A stretch of 35,526 nucleotides of DNA, taken from contig CAJXKT010000008.1 of the NCBI GenBank assembly GCA_913055705.1, positions 1 through 35,526 of the forward strand, written 5' to 3'. The number at the start of each line of letters is the position of its first letter. The first letter of the stretch is position 1. A program made the position numbers and the translations under genes. This DNA comes from an uncultured bacterium. GTDB lineage: Bacteria; Planctomycetota; Brocadiia; Brocadiales; Scalinduaceae. The notes under the pieces are model-generated. The model had not been told where the DNA came from, searched no databases, and worked only from the letters and a program-made list of their open reading frames with translations. Of this stretch, positions 25,592 to 33,489 are shown in pieces.

Positions 25592-26611
25592 TCAAAGAAA
25601 AGTAGTTTGTTTTTCAGTAATGGTCTTATGGCCCATGTATTCATATGCCAGTTGTGTTGCAACTCTACCTCTAGGTGTTTTGCTAAGATAGCCCTTCTGA
25701 ATCAGGTAAGGCTCGTAAACTTCTTCTATCGTATCTTCCTGTTCATTTACGGAAACGGCAATTGTTTTCAGGCCAATAGGTCCGCCTCCATGTTGAATTA
25801 TCGCCTGTAGAATTTTTCTATCTAAGTTTCCAAAGCCATCATTGTCCACTCCCAACATATCAAAGCCTAACTTTGTAATATTCTCTGTAATTTTGTTACT
25901 GCCTTTTACCTGTGCAACGTCCCTGATTCTTCTAATGAATCTATTTACAATCCTTGGTGTGCCCCTGGAGGATTTTGCAATCATCTCAGCACTTTTGTCA
26001 TCAATTTCAATTTTCAGTATTTTTGCAGATTTAATGGCAATCTCTTTCAATTCCGTCCATGGGTAGAAGTCCAATCTTTCCAGTACACCGAACCTGGCGC
26101 GAAAAGATGGCGTTAACAGCCCTTCGCGTGTAGTTGAACCTATAAGTGTGAAATTCGGGAGATTAATTTTGACAGACCTAGAGCTCGGGCCCTGGTCAAT
26201 CAAGATATCAATCGAATAGTCTTCCATTGCCGAATAGAGATATTCCTCTGTAGTTTTGTTCAATCTGTGAATTTCATCTATAAAAAGAATATCTCCCTGC
26301 TTCAAATTAGTCAGTATGCCGGCTAAATCGCCAGGTTTGTCAAGCACAGGGCCTGAGGTAGCTTTGATGTCTACATTGATTTCGTTGGCAATGATTTGTG
26401 AAAGTGTTGTCTTTCCTAATCCTTGCGAGCCTGAAAACAAAATATGATCAAGCACATCACCTCTTTTTTTTGAGGCTTCAATATAAATATGCAGGTTTTC
26501 TTTTATCGACTCCTGTCCAATGAAATCAGTAAATCTTTTTGGCCGCAGTGCGATATCAAGAGTCTTATCTTCAGGATCAACATCGCTGGAAAGGAAATTG
26601 TTGTCAGACAT
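25592..26611 (-). CDS. ruvB: Holliday junction branch-migration ATPase RuvB
   Basis: Hexameric AAA+ motor that drives Holliday junction branch migration with RuvA. The 339-residue product has Walker A GSQGLGKTT at 61-69, Walker B DEIHR (Asp112, Glu113), sensor-type GSTTREG and the winged-helix C-terminal domain (about 260-335, with RGRVATQLAYEY). Length is standard. The P-loop reads GSQGLGKTT rather than the usual GPPGLGKTT; the catalytic Lys is kept. It lies 47 bases downstream of ruvA and is followed by queH after four bases. The ribosome binding site at ATG 26611 is weak. Confidence 0.96.
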   Translation of the reverse strand: MSDNNFLSSDVDPEDKTLDIALRPKRFTDFIGQESIKENLHIYIEASKKRGDVLDHILFSGSQGLGKTTLSQIIANEINVDIKATSGPVLDKPGDLAGILTNLKQGDILFIDEIHRLNKTTEEYLYSAMEDYSIDILIDQGPSSRSVKINLPNFTLIGSTTREGLLTPSFRARFGVLERLDFYPWTELKEIAIKSAKILKIEIDDKSAEMIAKSSRGTPRIVNRFIRRIRDVAQVKGSNKITENITKLGFDMLGVDNDGFGNLDRKILQAIIQHGGGPIGLKTIAVSVNEQEDTIEEVYEPYLIQKGYLSKTPRGRVATQLAYEYMGHKTITEKQTTFL

Positions 26612-26658
26612 TTTTAAGGCACCATGATATTTTGTTTACAAAAATAACTGTCAGTAGA

Positions 26659-27246
26659 TTATACACGGCTTAAAGCATCTTTGATGAGCACTTCAACACC
26701 ATCTGAGACTTTAATGTTCCCGGAAGCTGAGTTTACGGCTTTTTCTGCTTCGGGCCTTGTATAACCGAGTGAAACCATCGCCATTATCGCATCTGAAACT
26801 ATTGCCATCTTCGCTGTGTCAGCAGAAGATACTGTTTCAAGTGAAATACTTTTTATAGTTTCTTTTAACTCTAATATTATTCTTTCAGCAGTCTTTTTTC
26901 CTATTCCCTTGATATGCTGTAGAGATTTTGGGTCATTCCCAACAACATATTTTTCAAATTGGCTTACAGAGCTGCTTGATAGTATCGTAAGCGCCATGTT
27001 TGGGCCTACACTGTTAACTGAAAGAAGCAAATTAAACAAGTCTCGTTCTTCCAGTGAAGAAAACCCATAGATTTTTAATTCATCATCTCTTATTGAGAGT
27101 TTTGTATATAATTTAGTGCTCTCTTTATTTGAAATCTTCTCAAATGTTGATAGTGGTATGTGTATTTTATACCCAATACCGTTGGTTTCTATTGTGGCAG
27201 TAGTAGGTGTTTTATGTACTATTTTACCATGAATATAATCAAACAT
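26659..27246 (-). CDS. ruvA: Holliday junction DNA-binding protein RuvA
   Basis: Binds the four-way junction and loads RuvB. The 195-residue product has the N-terminal OB domain (MFDYIHGKIVHKTPTTATIE and GIGYKIHIP), two helix-hairpin-helix DNA-binding segments (SVNSVGPNMALTILS and HIKGIGKKTAERIILELK) and the RuvB-binding domain III from about 150 (AIMAMVSLGYTRPEAEKAV). Full length. ruvB is 47 bases downstream. A ruvC gene is not visible. Upstream are 215 bases without a gene before the TPR/alpha-CTD stop. Confidence 0.95.
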   Translation of the reverse strand: MFDYIHGKIVHKTPTTATIETNGIGYKIHIPLSTFEKISNKESTKLYTKLSIRDDELKIYGFSSLEERDLFNLLLSVNSVGPNMALTILSSSSVSQFEKYVVGNDPKSLQHIKGIGKKTAERIILELKETIKSISLETVSSADTAKMAIVSDAIMAMVSLGYTRPEAEKAVNSASGNIKVSDGVEVLIKDALSRV

Positions 27247-27461
27247 TAAATCAATGTCAAATGAGACTGCATTATTATATTATAAAGGGGGCTTATACTG
27301 TGCCGTGTCTGTAAAATAACCCAAAATGTCTATACGCTTTATAATAGTGGAATATTTAGGTACTTTAGCAAAATTCGTGGGTGAGATAACTAAAGAAGCC
27401 CGTCATTAGTTTCATGAGATTTGTTAAATGCGCAGTTTGATCTTAAGTTTATATCAGAAAT

Positions 27462-28796
27462 TTATTCATTGTCGTTTCCGCTACAAAGTTTCAAACCAAG
27501 CTTATCAAACTGGTCGTTTATTTCATCAATATCTGCCTGCTTAAAACCCTTATGTTCCAAGAGTTCAGTTTCTGTTTTAGATACTAATTCGCCTATTGTC
27601 TGAATCCCCATCTTTTCAACAACCTTTTTACAGTGTTTGGAAATGTCCATTTCTGAGATAGGTGTTGACAAGTTATCTTCGTTTACACCGGGATCGTCAA
27701 TAAATATGTCATTGTGTTTCATTTCATCAACGGCTTGCCCAAGACGCAGGCCTTTTTGGTTAAGTATATTTGTTATCTCTGTTAATGAAGTTTCGCCAAA
27801 ATTTTTATATGATAATAGTTCAAGTTCGCTTACTTGTGTTAAATCTGCAAGAGTTTTTATATTCATACGTTCAAGGCAATTTTTACTCCTGACAGATAGT
27901 TCGAAATCTGAGATTGGAATATTTAAAACTTCGATTTCTATGTCGGCTTTTTTTACCTTATCATCATCGTAATGCATATTTATGCCGGCTCTTGAATCTT
28001 TGAGGTAAAGTTTTGCAATTTCGTGATTCGGATATGATTGTAAGACTGTTTCATAGCAAGAAACAGCTTTTTCATATTCACCGTTGTCTTCATATACAAT
28101 TCCCAGGTTAATCACTGCATTGGTGTATAGAGGAACTTCATCAATACATTTTTCATAGTATTCGAGTGCTTTTTCGTCTTCTCCGCTAAGGTCAAAATCG
28201 TAAGCAAGTCGAAATAAGGTGTCAGGGTGTGAGGGATTAATTTCCAGCGCACGATTATAATGTGTTAAAGCGTCTTCATCTTCGCCAAGATCATCAAGGC
28301 AATTTGCCCATTGGTAGTGAAGGCTGGCTTCGCCATCATATGCTTTTGATAATTTTTCAATTGATTTTAGCGCGCCTTGAAGGTCGCCGGACATTCTTTG
28401 TGTTTCAGCTATACCTATTAGTGTCTCAAACTCTTTTGTATCTGCCTGTTTCGACCGTTCGAAGTAATCGATTGCCTTTTCATAATCTTTAAGTTCTTGA
28501 TGGCATTTACCAAGAAAGTAACATGCAATCTTACGGGACTTCAGTTCGGTAAGTATTTCTATAGCTTCCTCCTGTTTCCCCGCAATCCAGAGGCATATAC
28601 CCAAGATTAATGTGTTCTCCTTTGCCTCTGCATCGTTAGTATTTTTGATAGAAGATCTGAGCGTCTTTAGGTTTTTTTCTAGTTGTTCATGATTCTCTTT
28701 AGTTGTGTAAACCTGTTTTTTTAATGTGTTTATATTCTCTATAGATAATTGATCTTGAGAAAAAGCTTCTTTGAAATCCAGTTCACTGCCTACCAT
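27462..28796 (-). CDS. TPR protein fused to two RNA polymerase alpha-CTD-like domains
   Basis: The 444-residue product has a helical N-terminus, about six TPR units (about 60-270) and two C-terminal helix-hairpin-helix domains of the RNA polymerase alpha C-terminal type. The first (291-353) reads ISDFELSVRSKNCLERM and NFGETSLTEI; against E. coli alpha-CTD it keeps the DNA-contacting Arg265 (Arg303 here) and Asn268 (Asn306) but has Glu-Thr in place of Lys297-Lys298. The second (378-436) is diverged and lacks the Arg. GGGGAG eight bases upstream supports ATG 28796. The combination suggests a DNA- or polymerase-associated regulator, perhaps competing for UP elements or activators; this is inference. 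I recall similar TPR/alpha-CTD proteins from planctomycetes. Confidence 0.88.
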   Translation of the reverse strand: MVGSELDFKEAFSQDQLSIENINTLKKQVYTTKENHEQLEKNLKTLRSSIKNTNDAEAKENTLILGICLWIAGKQEEAIEILTELKSRKIACYFLGKCHQELKDYEKAIDYFERSKQADTKEFETLIGIAETQRMSGDLQGALKSIEKLSKAYDGEASLHYQWANCLDDLGEDEDALTHYNRALEINPSHPDTLFRLAYDFDLSGEDEKALEYYEKCIDEVPLYTNAVINLGIVYEDNGEYEKAVSCYETVLQSYPNHEIAKLYLKDSRAGINMHYDDDKVKKADIEIEVLNIPISDFELSVRSKNCLERMNIKTLADLTQVSELELLSYKNFGETSLTEITNILNQKGLRLGQAVDEMKHNDIFIDDPGVNEDNLSTPISEMDISKHCKKVVEKMGIQTIGELVSKTETELLEHKGFKQADIDEINDQFDKLGLKLCSGNDNE

Positions 28797-28863
28797 TAAC
28801 TCTGCTCCCCTAATTAAATATATATGCTATTAGTAAGAAAATAAAAATTAAATTATTTGTGCT

Positions 28864-28888
28864 ATTGCCGGTTACTAATATTGGCAAT
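28864..28888. promoter_or_regulatory. Operator-like palindrome
   Basis: ATTGCC and its exact reverse complement GGCAAT are separated by 13 bases, between the divergent TPR/alpha-CTD and kdsA genes. It could be a dimeric regulator site or chance in AT-rich DNA. Confidence 0.25.
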
Positions 28889-28989
28889 TGGAAGGTGTCA
28901 TAAGTTTAGACAATCCACTAGTTTTACGTAAATAATTTATATCAAATATATTTCAAAATGCAAATGAAAATTTGTTGGGAATTAAAGGT

Positions 28990-29018
28990 TTGACTAATAC
29001 TTATGACTATGATATAGA
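28990..29018 (+). promoter_or_regulatory. Sigma-70-type promoter for kdsA
   Basis: TTGACT (28990-28995, 5 of 6) is followed after exactly 17 bases by TATAGA (29013-29018, 4 of 6). The leader to ATG 29122 would be about 95 bases. Confidence 0.55.
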
Positions 29019-29121
29019 TATACTTACACCTATAGTTAATCGAAAATTTCCGGAATCATGCCTTTCTTGATAAACTTTTAAGATATCCTCAAATTTCATT
29101 ATAAAAATAAATAGATTTGCC

Positions 29122-29943
29122 ATGAAAAACAAGTTTGAAGTAAAAGTAAATAACCTGGCCTTTGGAGATAAACATCCATTAGTCTTGATTGCAGGGCCAT
29201 GTGTAATTGAAACGGAAAAGGATTGTTGCAGTATTGCTGAGAAATTGAAAGATATAGCCTCCAAGGCAGGGATTCCATTCATTTTCAAGGCTTCATATGA
29301 TAAGGCAAACCGCACTTCTGTTAAGTCTTATAGAGGTCCAGGTGTTAAAAAGGGTATTAAGATTCTCGCAAAGATTAAGAAGCAATTCGGAGTGCCTGTC
29401 CTTTCAGATGTTCATTGTCGTAGCGAAATTGATATGGTAAAGGATGTCTTAGATATGATTCAAATACCTGCATTTCTTTGCAGGCAAACAGATTTAGTTC
29501 TACATGCAGCTAAAACGGGAAGGCCTATAAACATAAAAAAGGGGCAGTTTTTAGCCCCGTGGGATGTTAAAAACATAGCAGAAAAGGTGCTTTCAACAGG
29601 CAATAAGAATATAATATTTACTGAAAGAGGCACAATGTTTGGTTATAACAATCTTGTATCTGACATGCGTTCTATCGTCATTATAAGGGAGATGGGTTAT
29701 CCTGTTGTTTATGATGCTACACACAGTATTCAATTGCCCGGCGGAAAGGGTTCGTCCACCGGCGGGCAGAGAGAAATGATTGAGCCTTTAGCAAGTGCTG
29801 CTGTTGCCGTAGGTTGTGATGGGTTATTTGTTGAAACACATGAAAAACCCGGAAAGGCATTGTCGGATTCTGCGACAATGTTGCCGTTAAGGCAATTACT
29901 GCCTCTTATTAAGAAGGCAAAGAAGATACGCGAGTCCTTATAG
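29122..29943 (+). CDS. kdsA: 3-deoxy-D-manno-octulosonate 8-phosphate synthase, metal-dependent class
   Basis: Condenses phosphoenolpyruvate with arabinose-5-phosphate to make KDO-8-phosphate for the lipopolysaccharide core. The 273-residue product has the full metal-site set of the Aquifex-type enzyme at a constant offset: Cys27 (AGPCVIE), His201 (DATHS), Glu238 (FVETH) and Asp249 (LSDSA), so it is the metal-dependent class, not the E. coli-like class with Asn at the Cys position. KASYDKANRTS at 56-66 and QLPGG at 204-208 are also conserved. Presence of KdsA supports an outer membrane with KDO-containing lipid. It is followed by a small unknown gene about 100 bases downstream. Confidence 0.96.
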   Translation: MKNKFEVKVNNLAFGDKHPLVLIAGPCVIETEKDCCSIAEKLKDIASKAGIPFIFKASYDKANRTSVKSYRGPGVKKGIKILAKIKKQFGVPVLSDVHCRSEIDMVKDVLDMIQIPAFLCRQTDLVLHAAKTGRPINIKKGQFLAPWDVKNIAEKVLSTGNKNIIFTERGTMFGYNNLVSDMRSIVIIREMGYPVVYDATHSIQLPGGKGSSTGGQREMIEPLASAAVAVGCDGLFVETHEKPGKALSDSATMLPLRQLLPLIKKAKKIRESL

Positions 29944-30043
29944 AGTGATTTATCCTATACAACTCGTTCTTGTTTGATTTCAGACATCACGATTGCTTTT
30001 GACTGGTATTGTCAGAGCGTTAAATTGGCGGATAAGAATTATT

Positions 30044-30358
30044 ATGCAAAAGAGCGATACCTTAGATGAATTAATCGAGATAGTAAAGAACTTAGGTCGA
30101 TTGTATGACGAGGAAAATATAAGGGTTAATATCGATTTTGATCCAAACGATGGTATGACTATTGTTAATTTTCAAGACACAAATACCGATGAAAATACCA
30201 TCTTTATAAATTCAAATAATAAAACGATAAGCGGTATTGATGCTACTAAATTCTGGCTGCCAGACTATTCCAACACACAGAAAGCAAATAAGAGGGTTCT
30301 CAGATTTCTTGAGGGCAAGGGCTATTCTTCTGTAAACATAACCTACAGGAAAAAGTAA
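30044..30358 (+). CDS. Small protein of unknown function
   Basis: The longest frame starts at TTG 29993, but ATG 30044 gives a cleaner 104-residue soluble protein beginning MQKSDTLDELIEIVKNLGRL. It has an acidic helical N-terminus, a beta-rich middle (RVNIDFDPNDGMTIVNF) and a basic end (VNITYRKK). No signal peptide, membrane segment or family is recognised. It follows kdsA on the same strand and converges on the thioesterase gene 15 bases downstream. The ribosome binding site is poor, so start choice is uncertain. Confidence 0.5.
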   Translation: MQKSDTLDELIEIVKNLGRLYDEENIRVNIDFDPNDGMTIVNFQDTNTDENTIFINSNNKTISGIDATKFWLPDYSNTQKANKRVLRFLEGKGYSSVNITYRKK

Positions 30359-30373
30359 AATTATCGTCTTTCA

Positions 30374-30769
30374 TCACGTGAGAGCATTTCTGACCTTTTC
30401 CGGTATAGCTGTAGGTTTTCTGTTTATATCCAGGCATGCAAGGCGGGTGAAGCCTTCTGCAATCAGTTTTTCTTCATTATTACGTCTGATCTCATAACAA
30501 AATTCAATTCTTGCATGTTTCATCTTTGATAAACACGTTTTTATGACAAGGAGGTCATCAAACATTGCCGGCGCTCTGTATTTACAATGCGCTTCCGCTA
30601 CAGCCAGGAAAATATTCTCCTTCTCAATCTCTGCGTATGAAATTCCGTGATTTCGCAGGAATTCTATCCTGCCCATTTCAAAATAAACAAAGTAGTTAGA
30701 GTAATACACTATACCCATCTGGTCTGTTTCCTGGTACCTTACTCTAACGTTAATTTCATTACATTTCAT
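30374..30769 (-). CDS. YbgC-type acyl-CoA thioesterase (hot-dog fold)
   Basis: Hydrolyses short acyl-CoA esters; in many bacteria the gene accompanies the Tol-Pal system. The 131-residue product from ATG 30769 has the YbgC motif RYQETDQMGIVYYSNYF with the candidate catalytic Asp16, and the downstream AHCKYRAPAMFDDLLV pattern. The longest frame starts ten codons earlier at TTG 30799, but that codon falls in the T run of the terminator behind acsE, so the ATG is preferred. It converges on the small unknown gene. No Tol-Pal genes are in view, so the physiological substrate is open. Confidence 0.85.
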   Translation of the reverse strand: MKCNEINVRVRYQETDQMGIVYYSNYFVYFEMGRIEFLRNHGISYAEIEKENIFLAVAEAHCKYRAPAMFDDLLVIKTCLSKMKHARIEFCYEIRRNNEEKLIAEGFTRLACLDINRKPTAIPEKVRNALT

Positions 30770-30797
30770 AATACTGAAACCGGTATCTGGATATGAC

Positions 30798-30830
30798 AAA
30801 AAATAATCCCCCTTGGCTAAAAGGGGGGTT
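30798..30830 (-). terminator. Intrinsic terminator behind acsE
   Basis: On the minus strand AACCCCCCTT pairs with AAGGGGGATT (arms 30821-30830 and 30805-30814, one G-T pair) and is followed by TATTTTTT (to 30798). It closes the raco-cooC-acsD-acsE transcript. Confidence 0.7.
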
Positions 30831-30887
30831 AAAGTCCTCCCCGCCTGCCGGACGGGCAGGGGTGCTTTTTGTCCGGGGAAGGGAGGA
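30805..30887. repeat. GC-rich nested palindromic element
   Basis: Contains the terminator hairpin, then TCCTCCC (30835-30841) paired with GGGAGGA (30881-30887) enclosing a second palindrome CCTGCC-ggac-GGGCAGG. Its 16 bases at 30864-30879 recur as exact reverse complement at 11113-11128. It is much richer in G+C than its surroundings. It looks like a dispersed intergenic repeat of the MITE or REP kind; no transposase or target-site duplication is seen. Confidence 0.5.
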
Positions 30888-30932
30888 ATTATCAGTTTCT
30901 AGCATGCGATTTCAATTCACAAGCATTTGAGT

Positions 30933-31718
30933 TTATGGTCTAGCTGCCTTGAGGAATGAATCACTGTAAATCTGCTTATTAAGAAGCATTTCTGCGCAGA
31001 TTGCAGCGTCCATGAGTTCTGTATCAAGTACATCCATGAGTGCAGTGTCCATACCTGCAGCAATGGCCATCGTTAAGAACGTTCTGCATATTAAAGACTT
31101 TTCCTTCGTTCCCTGTGCCAAATTGCTTAAACCAACAGTAATGTGTGGTGAGGGGTCAGAGATAAGCTTTATCTGATTAAACACTTCTAGCATATAAGCA
31201 GGTTGTTTTTGGTCAACTGTTATCGTGAACAAAATAGGATCAATATAGATTTTGTCCATGTCCACGTCATGTTCCATCGCTTTTCCGGCAATCTCAGCGG
31301 CTATCTCAATACGAGTGTCTACATTCTGGGGAATACCATCCTTATTCATAGTAAGACAAATCAACGCCGCGTTATGCTGCTTTGCAAGCTGCATGTATGT
31401 GTCGAGCACTTCAGGATCACCTTGAGCAGAATTAATCATGACGTCGTTCTTTATTACCTCAAGACCTGCCTTTATTACAGATAATTTTTGGCTGTCTATT
31501 GCAATAGGTGTTTTTACCGCTTCCTGCGTCGACTCAACCAGCCATTTCATGGCATCTTCCTGGTCCGCGGCAGCAGTACCGACGTTTATATCCAGATATG
31601 TAGCGCCTGCTTCAGTCTGTTTTTTTGCTAATTCATGGATTACAGAGGGGTCTCGTTCTTTAATAGCCTTCTTTACATCCAAAAACTGTCCATTTATTCT
31701 TTCAGCCAGGGTTATCAT
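30933..31718 (-). CDS. acsE: Methyltetrahydrofolate:corrinoid iron-sulfur protein methyltransferase
   Basis: Transfers the methyl group of CH3-tetrahydrofolate to the cobalt of the corrinoid iron-sulfur protein in the Wood-Ljungdahl pathway. The 261-residue TIM-barrel (pterin-binding, DHPS-like) product matches the Moorella enzyme even in residue numbering at key positions: Asp75 and Asn96, Asp160 and Asn199. DINVG is at 43-47. AAGGAGAAG precedes ATG 31718. It lies 12 bases after acsD on the same strand and is followed by the terminator. Methionine-synthase-type relatives are much longer. Confidence 0.93.
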   Translation of the reverse strand: MITLAERINGQFLDVKKAIKERDPSVIHELAKKQTEAGATYLDINVGTAAADQEDAMKWLVESTQEAVKTPIAIDSQKLSVIKAGLEVIKNDVMINSAQGDPEVLDTYMQLAKQHNAALICLTMNKDGIPQNVDTRIEIAAEIAGKAMEHDVDMDKIYIDPILFTITVDQKQPAYMLEVFNQIKLISDPSPHITVGLSNLAQGTKEKSLICRTFLTMAIAAGMDTALMDVLDTELMDAAICAEMLLNKQIYSDSFLKAARP

Positions 31719-31730
31719 CTTCTTCTCCTT

Positions 31731-32687
31731 CTATGTAAGATTTTCTATATGTTTTTTAACAATTGAGACTGCTTCAGGGTGGTTCATCCTGATTATATCG
31801 ACACCGGATTGTATCAAGGTTGTAGCGGTAATTGCTTCCCACATTACTCCTCGATCAGCAAAAGATCCCCATTGAGGAGCTTCACTGTCACTGGCCTTTG
31901 CTTCCTTTGCGCGCCATGCTTCATGTCCAACATCACAGATAACCGGAGTTGCCATCTGGTGGTCGCCGGATAGCGCTGCCATTCTCCCTCTTTCATGGAT
32001 AGAGTAGCAATACTCAATACCGTAGCCAAGTGCACCGGTAGTCTGGAACATTACGATTCTGTCAGTAGGGAATCCTAAATCAGTTACCAGGATGTTTATC
32101 TGCTTTCCAATGTTTATGTCAACAGGAGCCTGCGTTATCAGGTTGTGTCCGTCTGCAAGACAGACGGCCGTGATAGTCTTGTAATTTTCCTGAGTTGCAC
32201 CTCCCAGAAGGCATCTCTCTCCTTTAGCAGCCTCACTAACCTTAGGCATGATCTCATTATCCCGTTCATCATTTTCACACCCCCATATGATGAGCGGTAT
32301 ATCAACGGCTTCCAGGATAGATTTAACAGTGCTTACCGTCTCGTCAGCACTTCTGTTTCCCTTGTCAGGGTGTATGCCGTCAAGTTTCAAGCAGATTAAG
32401 TCAGCGCCAAATTCAGCACATTTCTTAGCCCAGTTTGCAGGGTTATCAATAACATCCGCATAATGCTTCAAGAGCGGTTCGGGCCACTCTTCCGGTGGGG
32501 CGTCATACACATCCATTGCAATCGCCGGCTTATGACCTGGACTTCCGTCAAAATCCATAAACGGAATACAGTTTGCGCCGCCAATAGTTACAACCTTACC
32601 CCTGGTACCACCCTCATCCTTGGTTGCTCCTATAGTAACTTCTTTAACGATTCCTGAACACTTCTCTACGACATTTGCTATTTCCAT
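31731..32687 (-). CDS. acsD: Corrinoid iron-sulfur protein small subunit (CODH/ACS delta subunit)
   Basis: One of two subunits of the corrinoid iron-sulfur protein that carries the methyl group from methyltetrahydrofolate to acetyl-CoA synthase. The 318-residue product is a TIM-barrel of the CdhD/AcsD type, with GTRGKVVTIGGANCIPFMDF near the N-terminus, LKLDGIHPDKG at mid-length and MFQTTGALGYGIEY in the second half. It precedes acsE by 12 bases. The large subunit (AcsC) with the Fe-S and cobamide domains is not in the window. GAGAG ribosome binding site upstream of ATG 32687. Confidence 0.92.
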   Translation of the reverse strand: MEIANVVEKCSGIVKEVTIGATKDEGGTRGKVVTIGGANCIPFMDFDGSPGHKPAIAMDVYDAPPEEWPEPLLKHYADVIDNPANWAKKCAEFGADLICLKLDGIHPDKGNRSADETVSTVKSILEAVDIPLIIWGCENDERDNEIMPKVSEAAKGERCLLGGATQENYKTITAVCLADGHNLITQAPVDINIGKQINILVTDLGFPTDRIVMFQTTGALGYGIEYCYSIHERGRMAALSGDHQMATPVICDVGHEAWRAKEAKASDSEAPQWGSFADRGVMWEAITATTLIQSGVDIIRMNHPEAVSIVKKHIENLT

Positions 32688-32714
32688 TGTTTTTCTCTCC
32701 AGACAAAAATGTAA

Positions 32715-33488
32715 TCATTTATCAGTTGAAACCAATACAAATTGATTCATTAGATTTCTAATTTCGCTATAAACTGTATTTTCTTTACTTATTCCTAATA
32801 GTGATTCGCCAGAAGTAATGTGTTCAAAAATCTCGTCATCAAATGGTAGTTTAGCAGATACCTCAAACCCTGACTTGGAAATTTCTGCTTCGACCTTTTC
32901 ATTAACTCCTTTTTTTGGAACTTTACACATTACGTATATTGATTCTTTTATCTTAATGGGCAGATTCTCGATTAATTCCGTTATCCTTTTCGCTGTATGT
33001 ACACCTATGATAGTAGATTCAAATACAATTATGAGAAGGTCAACATCATTTGTAGTCCTGCGTGACAGGTGTTCCATGCCGGCCTCGGTATCAATAACTA
33101 TATAAGGGTAACTCTGTTCAGCTTTGTCAAGATATTTACGAAGTATGTTGTTGGCATAGCAATAACATTTTGGCCCCTCAGGCCTGCCCATCGTAAGCAG
33201 ATCAAATTTGCTTTCCTCAATTATACATTCTTCAATACAGTACTCTATGTAGCTGGCCTTTGACATAGATGCTGGAATATCCACTCTTTTTTCGACTACG
33301 TCGTCACGTATATCGGCAATTGTTCCCTTTACGTCCACTCCTAATGATATTCCCAGGGATGAGTTGGGGTCAGCGTCTACTGCCAGTACAGCTTTTCCAA
33401 GCTCCTGTGTTATATAACGTATTATCAGTGTCGCAGTGGTTGATTTACCTGTGCCACCCTTTCCCGCCATTGCTATTGTATATGACAT
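32715..33488 (-). CDS. cooC: CooC-type CODH nickel-insertion ATPase (AcsF-like)
   Basis: Homodimeric P-loop ATPase of the MinD/NifH class that assists nickel insertion into carbon monoxide dehydrogenase or acetyl-CoA synthase. The 257-residue product has the deviant Walker A GKGGTGKST at 9-17, a VDADPNSSLG segment, and the CxC metal motif Cys108/Cys110 in GPKCYCYANNILR that is typical of CooC. It begins one base after the RACo stop, indicating coupling, and precedes acsD by 27 bases. Which of CODH or ACS it serves (CooC or AcsF type) cannot be decided here. Confidence 0.9.
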   Translation of the reverse strand: MSYTIAMAGKGGTGKSTTATLIIRYITQELGKAVLAVDADPNSSLGISLGVDVKGTIADIRDDVVEKRVDIPASMSKASYIEYCIEECIIEESKFDLLTMGRPEGPKCYCYANNILRKYLDKAEQSYPYIVIDTEAGMEHLSRRTTNDVDLLIIVFESTIIGVHTAKRITELIENLPIKIKESIYVMCKVPKKGVNEKVEAEISKSGFEVSAKLPFDDEIFEHITSGESLLGISKENTVYSEIRNLMNQFVLVSTDK

Positions 33489-33489
33489 T

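Larger units (their letters stand above)
28797..29121. other. 325-base divergent intergenic region upstream of kdsA
   Basis: AT-rich region between the TPR/alpha-CTD gene (minus) and kdsA (plus). It holds the kdsA promoter candidate (28990-29018) and an operator-like palindrome, ATTGCC (28864-28869) with GGCAAT (28883-28888) spaced by 13 bases. No other coding frame with a ribosome binding site was seen. Confidence 0.55.

Noticed and set aside
27285-27310. Sigma-54-like GGCAC-N7-GC on the minus strand upstream of ruvA
   Set aside because: Only the -24 GG and -12 GC spacing match; the T residues before both elements are missing, and ruvA is not usually sigma-54 dependent.
30770-30799. TTG start for the YbgC-type thioesterase
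   Set aside because: The codon lies within the T run of the acsE terminator and adds ten residues not expected in the family; ATG 30769 is preferred.
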